A stretch of DNA of 64,000 nt from Rhipicephalus microplus (GCF_043290135.1 NC_134701.1:205664601-205728600); one strand, 5' to 3'; shown: positions 11,946 through 26,800, counted from the stretch's first letter. The notes: generated by a model from the letters alone, not told the origin. A program made the numbers and translations.

Positions 11946-12506
11946 CTAGGGTAGCTAGTAACTAGAAAAAACAGCCAGGGGGACTCTTTTACAGGTGGTG
12001 TAGACAGATACGATTCTAAAGTGGCACCAATATACGACAAGTAAAGTCCAAGGAATGAATCGACGTAGGCACAAGGGCCAAGCTAATTCAGGTGTAGGGT
12101 ATACTAACATGCAGGGCGACAGGAATAGGTACAATTGGGGAGAGATCGAAGAACAGCTAAGGGAGGAGAAGCTGATGGTATGTAGGTTTGTAGAAACACA
12201 TCTTAGGGACATGGAACAACCACCTAGCAATCCGGACTATGCATGGAAATATTGTAATAGAACAGAAGGCAGCTGAAAGGGGTGGTGGTGTTGAAGCATT
12301 CATTCATAAAAGTACAGACTGGCAAGGGGTCAAGCAGTAGTGCAGGGAACATGGTATTGGGGCATTTATTCATAAAAGTAGAGACTGGCAAGGGGAACAT
12401 TTATAACTAAATGGGAAAGTGGCAGGGCAGATGATGCTCCTGGGTTCTGTATACTTGTGGACAGGCGCAAAAGCCAGAGAGGAAAACCAAGAAATGGTGT
12501 ACCAGA

Positions 12507-12988
<482 letters not shown>

Positions 12989-13045
12989 GCATAATCATAA
13001 TCATATGGTGGTTTTGGGATGTTAAACCCCACATATTAATCAAGC
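12989..13045 (+). mobile_element. Ruka SINE tail fragment
   Basis: CATAATCATATGGTGGTTTTG, then GGGATGTTAAACCCCACA and an AATCAAG tail. AATGGTG occurs at 12497-12503 before the whole SINE/GATA block and again just after this tail, a plausible target duplication for the compound insertion. Confidence 0.75.
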
Positions 13046-13787
13046 AATGGTGCAGTGCATAGAAAATGACATTAATGAACTAGGAGAAGAGTGCAAGGTA
13101 ATCATATCATAAGATATGAATGCACATATAGAAGATATGGATGGATACACTGACCCAGCAGGCAGAATGCTAATGGATATGTGTGAAATGCATGATTTAA
13201 TCATTTGAAACAGTACCGAGAAGTGGGAAGGGCAGATAACTTGGGAGGTGAGAACGCTGCAGTCGACCATAGATTACACAATCATGTCACATAGGATGTA
13301 TGATCGGCTAAGGGTGACGAGCATAGAAAAATATTGGTCCAGAAGCTTAGGTAGTGATCACAAACGTATCAAGCGGAGTTTCGGAATAGAAATGAAAATG
13401 GGAAGAAGGAATTATAAGCAACCACATGATCATATTCATTCAGAAAGGCAAATAATAATAGCAACTAAGGATATTGAGAAAATAATCAATGAGAATACTA
13501 GAACAGAGAGGACGTACACAAATCTAACCTGATTGTTTGAGTTAGGGCTTGCTAAGGTATGACTCAAATCAACTGGAAAAAAGAGACACCAACACAAGAG
13601 CTGGTGGGATAAGGAAGTTAAGAGAGCCATAGTAAGACGTCAGGAAGCCTCCAGGGAACACAGGTATGCTAAACAGAGAGGCGTACCGGAAGATGATGTT
13701 GAAAGAAAATAGGATAAATTTTTAAGCTGCAGAAGGGAAGTGTACAATCTGATCAGTGAAAATATTAGAAGAATGAGAGCGCAATAA

Positions 13788-14960
13788 ATGGTGGAAGTAA
13801 ACAAAAAGGATAGAAAGGCAGCTGCAAAGTTTTGGAGCCATCTAACTTCTCTGAGTAATAAGACAAGCATGGAACAGAGGTTTTCAACAACAGTTCAAGG
13901 GGTTAGGCTAGAAGGGGATGAGGCAATGGGATATATAAGAACCATAACGACAGAAAAATTTAAACACCAAGGAAGCGCTGCATTCACTATACCAGATGAG
14001 GGTGCACCAATTAGTGCAGTGGCTCCACTGGGACAAGAGAAGGAAAGGGCAGAGAAGAGGGTTCCTAATAGCGCATCAACAGACCCTGACGGCATCTCAG
14101 TTGTGCTAATAAAGAAACTAGGACCAAACTCCAAGCAAGAGAGGCAGCAAGCAAAGAAGCTCCCAATGGGTGGAAACTAAGCAGGATGAGCATTATCTAT
14201 GAAGGAAAGGAGAACAAAGCTGATATAAACAACTACCGTCCTATAACAGTGACATCAATAGTTTACAGGCTGGTGATGCAGATAGTAAAGAAAAGACTAC
14301 AGATCTGGGTGAAAATGAGGGGGTGCGGGGAGAACTACAAAATGAGTTCTGTAAACGAAAGAGGTTGGAGGACAATCTGTTTTCATTGATCCAATGTATT
14401 GAAATAGCGGAAAAAAGAACACAGGCCCCTGTGGCTGGCATTTCTAGATAGAAAGGGAGCTTACGATAGCATGATTCAAGAAGACTTGTGGGGAATACTG
14501 GACACACTAGATGTAGAAGATAGAATAACTAATCTTATAAAGAATATCTATAAAAGTAACAAGGGAGTTATAAAATGGGAAGAACGGGTATCTGAACCTA
14601 TAGAGATACAACGCAGGCTTCTACAGCGATGTCCCTGGTCACCTTTGTTATTTATGCTGTATCTACAGGAACTAGAAGCCAAATTAGAAGGGAGTCGACT
14701 TGGCTTCAGCCTCTCTTTTGCCAAGCAAAGAAAACACGTTGAACAGTCTATAACAGCATTGATGTATGCAGATGATATAGTATTAATAGCTAGCAACAAG
14801 GAAGATCTGCAAGGATTGATAGACATCTGTGGTAATGAGGGAGATAGATTAAATTTGAAGTTCAGTAGGAAAAAATCGGCAATCATGATTTTTAAAGATA
14901 ATGAAGGCAGTGAGCATAAGATACAGGAAGTCATGCTAGAAAGAGTGGATAAATAGAAAT
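13788..14960 (+). pseudogene. LINE ORF2 reverse transcriptase remnant
   Basis: 13788-14180 holds the linker and the RT N-terminus (TDPDGISVVLIKKLGP). 14186-14389 gives the fingers (NYRPITVTSIVYRLVMQIV). 14471-14956 gives the palm: QRRLLQRCPWSPLLFMLYLQ and ALMYADDIVLIA with the catalytic YADD at 14765-14776, then LNLKFSRKKSAIMIF. Three frames are needed, so it is inactive. Confidence 0.88.
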
Positions 14961-15945
14961 ATTTGTGCATATGGATAAACAACGGGACTGAGAAACTAAG
15001 GGAGCACGAAAAATACTTAATGACTAAGGGCAACAGGAATGCAGCTACAATGAAATATAGGGCACTGTGGAACTACAATAGGTATGACGTTGCGAGAGGG
15101 ATTTAGAAAGGTGTCCTGGTCCCGAGTTTGGCAATGCTGTGTTGTGCATGATCAGAGCTTCAAGCAAAATTGAAAATTAAACGTGGCATAGGTAGACTTG
15201 CTTTGGGAGCACACGGGAATACCCCAAATCAGGGGATACAGGGTGAAATGGGATGGACATTGTTCGAGTGCAGGGAAGCTAGCAGCAAGATAGAATTGGA
15301 GGAGCGATTCAGAAAAATGGTAGGGGAGCGTTGGGCTAGGAAAGTTTTCAGCAACTTGTACACGAAAAATGTTTATACTAAATGGAGGAAGCGAACTTGA
15401 AAATTGTCAAGCAAGTATTTAGACAACAGTATAATACCACTTCAAAAGGAAACATCGGTTAAGAAGAAGGTGAAGGAAACAGAGAGGGACATCTGGAAGA
15501 TCGGAATGCTTATGAAATAATCACTAGAGACCTACCCAACTTTCAAGCAGGGAATTGCAAAAGAAAAAAATCTACGATAATTCTCGAACCACTTCCCTGC
15601 TGTTCGAGGCAAGAACCGGAGTATTGCGGACCATGACGTGCCGAGCCAAATACGAAGGCACAGACACGGTATGTAGTGCATGTGGAGAGGAGAAGGAAAT
15701 GGCTGGACATTTGATAATGTTTTTTAAAGGGCTCCGAACTATAGTCGAAGATAATGGTGTGGAACTTTTCAAAGCATTGGGGTTCAGGCACAGTGAAGGC
15801 AAAACAGACTAACTGGTAGAAATAACCAGGAGGAGGCTAACTGATTGGTGGCTACAATCAAGGTGCGAGTGAAATACAATCCTTCAGCACATTTAAACTT
15901 ATGGCTAGGTGGCGTGAGCCATTGCCTGATCTAAAGGGTACAGCC
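14960..15945 (+). pseudogene. LINE ORF2 C-terminus with Cys/His finger
   Basis: Continues with SIN.GT-type residues, RNAAT.KYRALWNYNRYDV and RLALGAHGNTPNQGIQG (15187-15240) and ends with a C-terminal finger CSACGEEKEMAGHLIM (15672-15719). The order matches the minus-strand fragment at 63407-63880. Confidence 0.8.
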
Positions 15946-17430
15946 GGATACATCCATCCATTGGTTTTTGATGGCCCGTGCACTCGCCTCCACGTGACCA
16001 CGTCCACTTCGTTCACTTCACCTTGTCACGGCAGCATGAGAAAAGTTCTTACAATGAGTGTTACGCACGGGTACCGACATCCTCCCAAATGCCCTCACCT
16101 GCCTACTTTGACAGCCAAGGTGTTGTAACTAACGGTCGATTGCACGCACAGAATCAAAGAGATCAGCAGGCAGCTCACACCTTTCAATGTATTGTGTTCT
16201 CATTGCAAAGTGAAGCGACGATGGTCCTTTCACTCGCTGGAGCGGTCAGGTTTCCTTAAGGCCTAACCACACATGCATTGCAGCGTGTGGCTTGTACACT
16301 CGGCGTCACGTTTTCTCCCTTGTATGAAGAAAGAGGTTGCGCAGCTTTGTGCAGTCGCTCGCCCTCTCCCTTACGTTTAAATTTTACTACACCTAGAGCG
16401 TATAAGCAGGCAGTGATTGATTCATTGATATGTGGGGTTTAATGTCCCAAAACCACCATATGATTACGAGAGCCACAGTTATGGAGGGCTCCGGAAATTT
16501 CGACCACCTGGAGTTTTTTTAATGTGAACCCAAATCTGAGCACATGGGCCTACAGCATTTTTTGCCTACATCAAAAATGCAGCCGCCACAGCCTGGATTC
16601 GATTCCACAGCATAAACAGGCATAATAAGCTTTTCAATTAAAAAGCAATCGATCAGAGGGTATGTTCATTTGGCCTTGAAATTGGGCTTCACAGCGGAGG
16701 GAAATTTTCTTTTTTGTGTGTGTGTGTGTATTTACGATATAGCATTCCGTTACTACAGTGAAACCACCTTCACAGAGAGTTTACGAGCGAACAGTTGTTC
16801 ATTCAGTTTGTATACTTCACTGTAAATTTAAATCGAAGTGAATTTGAATATATCGATATTCATTCGACTATTCGAAGTGTTCGATTACTTGCACAAGCGT
16901 ACCGATCACGTAATAGGGCACCAGCGCAATTATTCACAAGTATTCAGAGTACTTGCAAGAAAAAAAAACATTCCACTCCATTAAAAGACTGAATAAAATC
17001 CAATTTCAGTATTTCAGCCAAATACATGCAAAATAGACTTTAAGGTTACCCTTGAGAAAGGTGCAAGTTCTGTGTTAGCCAGGCTGTGCTCTGGTAAAGC
17101 CTCTCGCTCTGCAGCACCCGCTGATGGGGGGTGCAGGAATACCGAATGTCATCATCTGAAGGCATTTCACCGGCATGGGGGGGGGGGGGGGGGATTCTAG
17201 TAGCTACAACAGTAGACTGACCCCTAAAACTAGACCTCTTTTAAACCAAGAAATTCTTCAGCATAAAAAAAGCATTGCTACAAAGCTTCCAGAAATATTT
17301 CAACAATCCTAATTGCTATTCACCAATATGAACCAGCTCAAGCAAATTAAAGTATTAGAAATTTTAACAAATGGAATAACCTTGAGGGACAAAGAAAAAC
17401 AGAAGACTGTCCAAAGTGTAGTTCCATATG
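15945..17430. other. Downstream flank of CDC20: SINE and simple repeats
   Basis: Contains a Ruka copy (listed separately), a short GT repeat near 16716, an ATTCGAA-type MITE end at about 16820-16905 and a G run at 17178-17194. No gene recognised; the frame at 15901-16128 has no domain. Confidence 0.5.
16425..16613 (-). mobile_element. Ruka SINE, minus strand
   Basis: ATGTGGGGTTTAATGTCCCA, ACCACCATATGATTACGAGA, CCGGAAATTTCGACCACCTG and AACCCAAATCTGAGCAC, ending near the B-box relic GGATTCGATTCCA. The tRNA head is truncated. Confidence 0.85.
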
Positions 17431-17431
17431 C

Positions 17432-17670
17432 TTTATTATGATGACTCATGCGATGGTAAAAACATGGCAAAGCAACAGAACTGGCAATGGCTGATTATGA
17501 CCTCCCTTAGAAATTTTGTTTGCTTAATACAAGCTGGCTTTGGCCAAATTCTAACTCCATGGTGAATGGAAGCAGGAAAAAAAAAAACTGAGGGCATAAG
17601 AATGCTGAGCACTCTGAAACACCATCTCGATATGGCCGTTATGCTCAATAAATGGTAGACAGTGGAAGCA
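17432..17670 (-). other. CDC20: CDC20 3' UTR with poly(A) signal
   Basis: Directly downstream of the CDC20 stop. An AATAAA signal on the minus strand (TTTATT at 17432-17437) is the nearest good polyadenylation signal. The 3' limit is inferred. Confidence 0.5.
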
Positions 17671-17852
17671 TCAACGGATGCTCTGCCGAAAGATGGTTGA
17701 GGCAGTAGCGTTCATGTGCAGCTTCTTCTGTTTCTTCTTTGATGGGTCGACTGAAAAACAGTTCCATATCCGCAGCGTTTCATCCGCACCCGCCGATGCC
17801 ACCATGCTTCCATCAGGGCTGAGGCACATGCAAAGAACGCGAGCAGTGTGCC
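17671..17852 (-). CDS. CDC20: CDC20 terminal exon
   Basis: Follows acceptor TTTCAG; encodes [27 protein letters not shown] and ends FRQSIR plus TGA. The split Gly codon is completed by the G ending the exon at 28363. Confidence 0.93.
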
Positions 17853-20800
17853 CTGAAAGAGGACAAAAGAAGAGTCACCCGTGCACATCATAAATGCCAA
17901 AATTATGCACAAAAGGGAAACGCAGGCATGCAAGCATCAGTTAACTTGACTCCTTACATCTGTCGCTGCTAGACCAAAGATCCATGGCAAGACTTTGGTG
18001 AAGTACAATAAGTACTGCCAAACGTGTGCCAGGATAGGCAAAATACACTCGAATAAAGTGGCAAGCACAGTTTCCAAATAGAATCTCGCAAGTCATTTCA
18101 TTCACTTTTTATGCTAGTACAGCTGAATCCATTTATAAGAAAAAAAGTGGAGTTCTTGCTTTATACAGTCAAAACTAGGCTTGTGTGAATATTCGAACAA
18201 ATAGTTGAGTATTCGAATTTGCTTCAATTCGAATTTAACTTATCGAATATTTTTGAAGTATTCGTAATGAACAAATCAATGTATATTATTTTGCATGTCA
18301 CCGCCTGTAAATGTGGTTTCACTGCAATGTAGAAATAATAAGTCGCGAAGGCACTTATCCAAAGCTATTCGTTTTGCCGTGAAGCCCCTCTTCAAATTTA
18401 AGGGGGCCCTTAACACTTACTGAACATGGTCAGAAAACACTGCCGATCGGTAGTCGAGGCTACTGAGAACACGCGAGGCAAATATTGTAGAGCTGCACGA
18501 AGCCCGTTTTTCACAATGAATTTTCAAAGCTAAAAATTGCTTTCTTTCCTCGGCAAATGACACTACAAGCTCAATAATCACTTGCCACAGCCAAGAAGGA
18601 ATATACGGCTCCGAATACAGCCATTGGCCGATTTGAGCATGGCGCGCTCGTCGTTACCGAGGCCGCCGCTTGTCCATGAGTTCATGTGCGATCGCACTGA
18701 AAAACCGCGTATTCAAAGGGAAAAAAAATGAGGTGCTCAAGGTCACAGGGCGAGTGTGATGTATTTTCTTTCGCCGTGCCATTCCTCTCTGCTCAACTTC
18801 CAGCTATTTCGTCTGGACGAGAAAAGTGAATGCAATTGCAGGGTGGGACCAATTTTCGAAACTATGCTCGCACTGGACTAATTCTAGACACTTTGCGACA
18901 GTAAATTTGAGGCAACAAGCATGTTTACTGGTTCCATGGCTACTTGAAAAAGTGTTGCAGGGCCCCTTTAAAGGAACATGTTACCCTCAAATCAATTCTT
19001 AATTTTATTAAGCTTGTTATGATGGCTTATGTGCTCCAAGTATAATAAATTTTAAAACATTAAATATCTTACAAATTATCACTCGCATCCTACCGAAACT
19101 ACTACTCAAGGTTGTTTCGACTTCTTTTGAATGAAAAAAAAAAATGGCATTTGCATAGAGCCCTCATTTCAATTCAAAAAAATATTGGGCAGGTTAGTTA
19201 GGTCATCATAAATATTTTTTTTCTATATGCCATACATACAATTCCATTCGAAATTATTCGATCAAAATTACTATTTGCTTCGAATTCATTTCGAACCTAA
19301 AATTCACTACTTTGCATGAGCCTGGTCGAAACCCTTTATACGAGACCCTTATATAAGAGACAAATGGGTATAAAAGACACCAGTGTGCCTAAGGTAAATT
19401 ACGGCCTGATAAGGAAATGTGTATGAGGTACCCTGCTTATAAGAGACATCTCATATAAAAGACAAATTGCTCCCCAGAATATGCCTCTTATAAAGGGGTT
19501 TAATTGTATTGAGTTCTCACACCTTATACGATGTGTCTCTTCTAAGAACAGTACTACACTCTCATTTTCTGATCAACCCATATTTCGATGATGGGCACAG
19601 ATGAGTTTCATCATTGTCTCTTACAAAGGCGTTCAACTGCAATACTACTTGAATGTGCTGTCATAATTGCTTGCACCAGCACAAGTATGAGAATGCAGAG
19701 TAGTGAATTCTCACACTTAAGAAGCAAAACCTGCACATGTGCAGCTCGGGGAGGGAGTTGAAAGAGCTGCAAGAGTGAACGTTGCAGCTGGAATTGAAAA
19801 TGGGAGGGAGCAAGCAGTTCCTACTTCTACCGAACATAATCGATTTAGGCACTGCAGTTCACGAGCACTTGACCTTTGGTTTGCATACAAAGCTTCATTG
19901 CCAGAACTTTGGGGAGCTTTCCAAAGTCAGAGCTGGATGCTTTAACCAGCTAAAAACAAGACTATGCATGCTGCAGCAATGATGGCCAGAAAGCAAGATG
20001 AACATAATGCACTGAGGCAATGTGACAATTTTTTTTATGACTAGAAAGCAATCCTTTGAATTCTTGATCACAATGTGGACTGATATTAAAATTTTTTTTT
20101 CTGCCAATTTTCTTGAGGGTGGGTACTTTATGATTATATATTTATAAGACAGCACAATTAGTATTACCTGTTTTACTGTACACAGCTGTCAACATGCAAT
20201 TTTAGAATTTGCAAAAATCCTGTGGACATCTTAAGGAAGGGATGTCATTAAGTATGTATTTTATTGACAGTACATTTATTCAAAAGATTTTGGAGATATT
20301 GTGGAATACTTTAGCCTTATTATCAAGAACAATATACCTTTAGCAGCAGCAATCAGTGACAAGGAGTAAATTCTCAGCTACATTTTTCTGCTGTTGCTGA
20401 TATCCCCTGCACTGGAAATTAGGCAATACAAATCTCAAGGAAAAGTGAAAAAATATCCTTATCACCAAAAATCTGGTTTTGCCAAGAAAGTAGAAAAATC
20501 CATTTTGAAAATATGATATGCATGAAAAAGTTTATTTCCGTAGAAATAGCCCTCGTTTGTGCGACACACACAGACTGAGCAGTAAGGGGTGGCGCAGCTG
20601 GCAACCATAAACGCACACAGCAGCGCTTCGCTTCAGGCCAACTGAAAACTGTCGATTGATTGATTGATTGATTTGTGGGGTTTAGCGTCCCAAAACCACC
20701 ATATGATTATGAGAGACGCCGTAGTGGAGGGCTCCGGAAATTTTGACCACCTGGGGTTCTTTAACGTGCCAACTGAAAACTGTCGAAGTCCACTTCATCA

Positions 20801-23800
20801 CAGTCGTAAACGAACCAGAGAAATGCCAAAACGTTTCATGCCCTTGATCTACCACTGTAATAGGAGGATGCATTCTGAGCTGCGTAGTTGCTATCGATGA
20901 AACCATCAACAGCGATGGCGGTTCCATGGGCAGCTGTTAGGGCTAATAATAGTCCCTTTAAAATCCATGTGCGCTGGCCATGCAAGTGCACATGGAAGTG
21001 CCCTTAGAACCAAGTTATTGCTACAACTACATCTACCACTGCTTAGCCTTCGGAAAACAGCGTCGCAATTACGAACGTTGCATGCGTTTATACATTTAGT
21101 TTGCCAATGCCATAAATGACGACAGTGATTTTGTCCACAGCGTTTGTAACAAGTTATAGCTCCATTTGCTATCCGCCTGCGCTTTTTGCGAAGGTGCCTT
21201 CAGAGCAGCATCACTGCTATACTAATCAAGCCTATTGCAGTTTTGTACACAGTAGTGGTGGCAAGCAACATCGCTTTGACTCTGCGAACATTGGCTGTGT
21301 GTATACTTCAGGATCTTGGTTGTGCCATACATGATCACTTTGTTAGAGACCGCCAGTTCTTCCACAGGAATTATGGCAAATGATAATTTTGACTGCGTGC
21401 GTGCTGGCTGTATGCATATTTTTTGAGTTTCCAGGGGACGCTGTTGTTGACCCTCGCTTGGCAGTTTCAACACCCAAGTTCACATCACCCGTCACGGCAT
21501 AAAAAGAAATGTTTGGAACATCCAAATGTTGGTCCATTGCACACAAAGAAACACGGCCAAAGAATTTTACGAATTCGTATTATACTAAATTACTAGGATA
21601 GTGGGAATACTTTTTCAAATATTCAAACGAATATCACAGTATTCTAAATGAACGATCAAGATGTACATTAGTCCACACGTAACCCCTGTAAAAGTTGTTT
21701 CACTGCAGTAAATGAGTGCTATGTCACGAAAGCACCTACCCAAGAGAAATCCAGACTAATTTTTTGCGGTCCTCTACCAGGTTGAAATTAAACAAAACTA
21801 GAGTAAAATAGGTTTACCTGCTTATCTGGCGATGATGAGTAATAGAATGAGAAAACGTAGGCGTGAATCAACCGATAAACAACCTGTCGAGCAGTGCCCG
21901 ACCACAAACCACGGCAATCGTGTTGCATTGTCAGCAGTGGCCCAACAACGAACCACAAAGGTTTTTTTTTTTAAGTTTACCATGCCAGCTTATATGCTTC
22001 AAGTATAGTATATTTTAAACCTTGACATATTTTACAGGCTATCCCTTGCATTCTTCCGCAAGTGAAGTCCTGCTACTATTCAAAGTAGTTTTCACTTCCT
22101 TTCAACCAAAAAGGAATGGCATTTGCACATGCCCCATTTCAATTTAAAAGGAATACATTGCACAAGTTAGTTTTATCATAATAAACACGAGCCCGTTTTT
22201 CTTTTTCGTATGCTATATACACTATTCGAACTCAATTCATTGATTAAATCACTATTCACTTCAAACTTAAAATTCACTAGTTGAACAAGCCTACCGAAAT
22301 TCATATCACCAATATTCTACAGTATACTAGGCTGATGCGAATATTTGAACGAATATAATTTGAATTCACTTCGATTTGAATTTAAGTAATTGAAAATTTC
22401 AAAGTATTCAAAGTGAACAAATAATTGCATATTAATCCACACGTAACCACCTGTAAAGAAGCTTTCACTGCATCAAACTAGTGCTAAGCCGCGAAAATGC
22501 TAACCTTGGAGAAATCCACCCTGTCACGAAGCCCCACGACAAGGTTAAATGAACATATTGTTACGCCACGTATGTGCCGGACGAAGAAGGAAAAAGAAGC
22601 AAGGGGTGTGGAAGAAGAAGATCATCATCATCTGCCTGCGCCGATACGGCTCGTCCCTCGAACCGTGTATCAATAAACCCCCAGACGCCTACTGAGGTCG
22701 TAACAGAGTGGTGGAAGGTGCTGGGTATAGGAACCAACGACGGGACCGCTACCCCTCGGATTTCGCCGGAGTCGTCGCCTCGCCGGCCTGCCTCCTTCTT
22801 TGGCCATCATGCCTGACGAAACAGAAGCTCGGGAACCAGTCCCCAGCAGTTCTTGGCCGTATCACAGAGAGCCACGAACCTTCTCCGGGAGGGCCAATGA
22901 CGACGTGGACTCATGGCTCAAACATTTCAAGCGAGTAAGCAACTGCAACAAATGGGATGCTGCCTCCCAACTGTCACGCGTTGTTTTCTACCTCACTGAT
23001 GTTGCCCTCGTTTGGTATGAGAACCATGAAGATATTCTGACAACATGGGAACGCTTTGTTGAAGAAATCAAGAAGTGTTTCGGCAACTCAGCTGCAAAAA
23101 AGAAGCTTGCCGAGCAGAGTCTTGCACAGAGGGCCCAGCTATCCGGTGAGACCTGCACCGTGTATACTGAAGAGATTTTGAGGCTGTGTAGGGAAGTCGA
23201 TTCCAGCATGTCGGAAGAGGACAAGGTGGGGCATTTGCTGAAGGGAATTGCAGAAGATGTTTACAACTTCCTTATTAGCAGGGAAAGCCTGACTTCAGTG
23301 TCTGACGTTGTACGGCACTGCCGCACGTTTGAAACCCTGAAGCAGCGCAGAATAGCGCCTAAGTTTGGTCGTCTGGCAAATGTCACCTCAGTAGCCAGCA
23401 TAGAAGCGGCCTCAACTGGTGACCTTTCGGCAACCATCCGCCAAATTGTTCGGGAAGAGTTACTCAGACATGGCGAAATGACACGTGAACGGGCAGCTGC
23501 CACGTCTCCATCCTATTTCCCGCAGGACACCACTGCCCCACAGCTTACAGTTTATGAACATCCATCCGTCAACGCAACGGAGGTTGCAGGGCCTCGGCGT
23601 ATTCAGCAGTCAAGTCCGGTTTTTTACGAGCGATCACAGTACCCTCAACGTTTCCGTTCCGTACGCCCATACCACCCACCGACAACTGATTTCATTGAAT
23701 CTCGGGCTTACGCGAACGCTCGCAGACGTGAACACTTCGAAGAACGGCGACGACCTCGTCCTGCGCCTGTGTGCTACAACTGTGGTCTGACTGGTCACAT

Positions 23801-26800
23801 ATCGAGGTATTGCGATCGTTCGCGCATACCACGCTATGATCAGTGGACAAGCTTGACCGATAAACCTGCTGTCCCACCTTTTCAAGGACACTGGCCCACC
23901 GACTCAAGACCCGGCGGCAGCTTCTGGCACGGACACTGGCGCAACAACTCCCCTGCCTCTGATCGAAGTGTGACGCCACCTCCTGCGCCTCGATCCCACC
24001 GGTCTCCATCGCCACGGCGCCGCCCATCGTCACCACATCAGGAAAACTAAACAGTGCGGCCGATGGGGGTGAGGTCGCTGGTGACTTGCTGCAAAACGAA
24101 ATACCCCCGTCTGTGTTGATGTTCAAGAACAAGGTAGAAGTTTTTGTTGATGGTGTGTGTACGATGGCTTTGGTGGATACTGGTGCTACAGTTTCGATTA
24201 TGAGTGCTGCTTTTAAACACCGTTTAGGACAAAAGGTGATGTTTTTGTGGGAGAAGGCAACAACATTCTGTGGCGTTGGTGGTAACTCGCTGTGTCCCAT
24301 TGGTGTCTGTACCGCAGAAGTGTGCTTGGGTGATCAAGTGTTTGTCACAGAGTTTACGATTCTTCCAAGGAGCACACACGACATAATCCTGGGGATTGAC
24401 TTCCTTCGAATGTGTGGCGCCACTGTTGATTGTAGAAATGGAGAGGTGTACATATGTGATGCTGCCCCTGGAGAACTATTAGAGAATTCAGACAGGGAGC
24501 ACGGTGCGCTCCGGGTCAGTGAAGATAGCATTGTGCCGGCATTCTCTGCAGTCTGTGTTCCTGTATACTCTTCACGCATTGAAAACAGTGACAGTGCGTT
24601 CGACGCATTAGTGGAGCCCTTTCATCTCAGTTGCATTAAGAAGAACACATTGGTGCCGCATTGCATAGTGTCACTCGTTCAAGGACGCACAGGACTATGG
24701 GCGGTAAACTGTTCAGCTGAGTCGGTGGTTCTACCAGGAGGACTGAAGCTTGCCAAGTTCAAAACATACTCACCGATGGCAGTGGCTGCCCTCAGTGATG
24801 CTCCAGGTGGGGCCTCAGCCAATACTTCTACGGCCGATTCAAAACTTTTACCTATGATCGACAAGTCACTTACTACTGACAAACGCCGCATGCTTCTGGA
24901 CGTTTTGTCGAAATACGTGGCGATTTTCGATTTTTCCCATGACCATGCGCCCTCGATTCCCGCGTCTCGGATTCTCCACAGGATAAACACGGGAACAGCA
25001 CAGCCCATCCGCCAGAAACCCTACCGAGTGTCGCCGTCTGAGCGCAAGATAATTGATGAACAAGTGCGTGATATGCTGCAGAAGGGTGTCATTCGAGAAT
25101 CATCGAGTCCTTGGGCGGCTCCCGTGATTCTGGTCAAAAAGAAGGATGGTACCTGGAGATTCTGTGTGGACTATCGCCGTCTAAACTCCGTCACAAAGAG
25201 AGATGTCTACCCTCTCCCACGCATTGATGACGCTCTAGACTGCCTCCATTCAGCATCCTACTTTTCGTCCATAGACTTACGCTCAGGCTATTGGCAAATA
25301 CCTGTGCATTCAATGGACAAAGAAAAGACGGCTTTCGTTACTCCGGATGGACTATATGAATTTAACGTGATGCCTTTTGGTCTATGTAACGCGCCCGCTA
25401 CATTTGAAAGATTCATGGACACCATTCTGCGCGGCCTGAAGTGGAACATCTGTATGTGTTATCTTGACGACGTTGTTATCTTCGGGCGTACATTCAGTGA
25501 ACATAACGAAAGGGTAGAGCTGGTTTTGAAATGTATTCGAAATGCTGGCTTGGTTCTTAATGCAAAGAAGTGTCATTTCGGAGCTCGACAAACACTGGTG
25601 CTGGGACATCTCGTCAACAAGGATGGCATCAGGCCCGACCCGAATAAGACGGCGGCTGTTAGAGCTTTTAAACCACCTGGCTCAGTGAAGGAGCTTCGGA
25701 GCTTCTTGGGCCTCTGCTCTTACTTTCGCCGATTTATTCCCGCCTTTGCAGAAGTTGCCTTTCCACTGACCTGTCTTCTCCGCCAAGGTGCTAGTTTTGA
25801 ATGGACTCCTGATTGTGAAACTTCTTTCAACCAACTGAAGTTCTTGCTCACGTCGCAGCCTATCCTGCGGCACTTCGATCCTTCTGCGGCGACTGAAGTT
25901 CACACCGACGCAAGCGGCATTGGCATAGGTGCAGTCCTGATACAGCGATGTAATCAAGTGGAACACGTAATCGCATATGCCAGTCGTACTTTAAGTAAGC
26001 CGGAACGCAATTACACTGTGACCGAACAAGAATGCCTTGCACTCGTCTTCGCTGTGCAGCGATTCCGCTCATACCTATACGGTCGTCCTTTCCAAGTAGT
26101 TACGGATCATCATTCTTTGTGCTGGCTTATCAACCTTCGGGATCCGTCAGGCCGTCTAGCACGCTGGGCCCTCCGGCTGCAAGAGTACAACTTCACGGTA
26201 TCGTACAAGAGCGGCAGGAAACACGCGGACGCAGACTGCCTTTCAAGGATGCCAGTTGATGCTACAGTTTGCGACGCTGACGATTTCGATCATCTGATTG
26301 CGTCCGTAGCACCAGCGTTCCCGGATAAGGCCACCTTTGAAACTGAGCAGCGGAAGGACGTGAGTTTGAATCCGTTATTCGTGATCGCACAAGCATCCAC
26401 TCCGGAAAGCCGCTTTTGCGTCCGTGATGGTCTACTGTACAAGAAATCCATCTCCGGCACCGGTTCCCGCTTCCTGCTGGTGGTTCCAGAGGCACTACGG
26501 TCATCTGTTTTGTACGCCATGCATGATGACGCCACTTCAGGTCACCTCGGAACGACGCGCACTCTTCATCGTACCCAGGAACGCTTCTACTGGCCACGTA
26601 TGCGCCAGTCAGTTGAGTTGTACGTGGCCAGTTGTGCGCAATGCCAGGCGCACAAATCTCTCTCAGCAGCTCCGGCCGGACATCTACAACCTGTGACGCC
26701 TCCCAGTTCTCCGTTCGAACAAATTGGCATTGACCTGGTGGGCCCTTTTCCGCGTTCATCGAAAGGCAACAGATGGATTGTGGTATGTGCTGACCATCTT

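Noticed and set aside
15901..16259. Possible short gene after the LINE
   Set aside because: Frames overlap, no domain, and the start lies in the LINE 3' end.
24086..24088. pol starting at 24086
   Set aside because: The codon there is TTG and the frame is open upstream through the gag stop; frameshifting is more likely.
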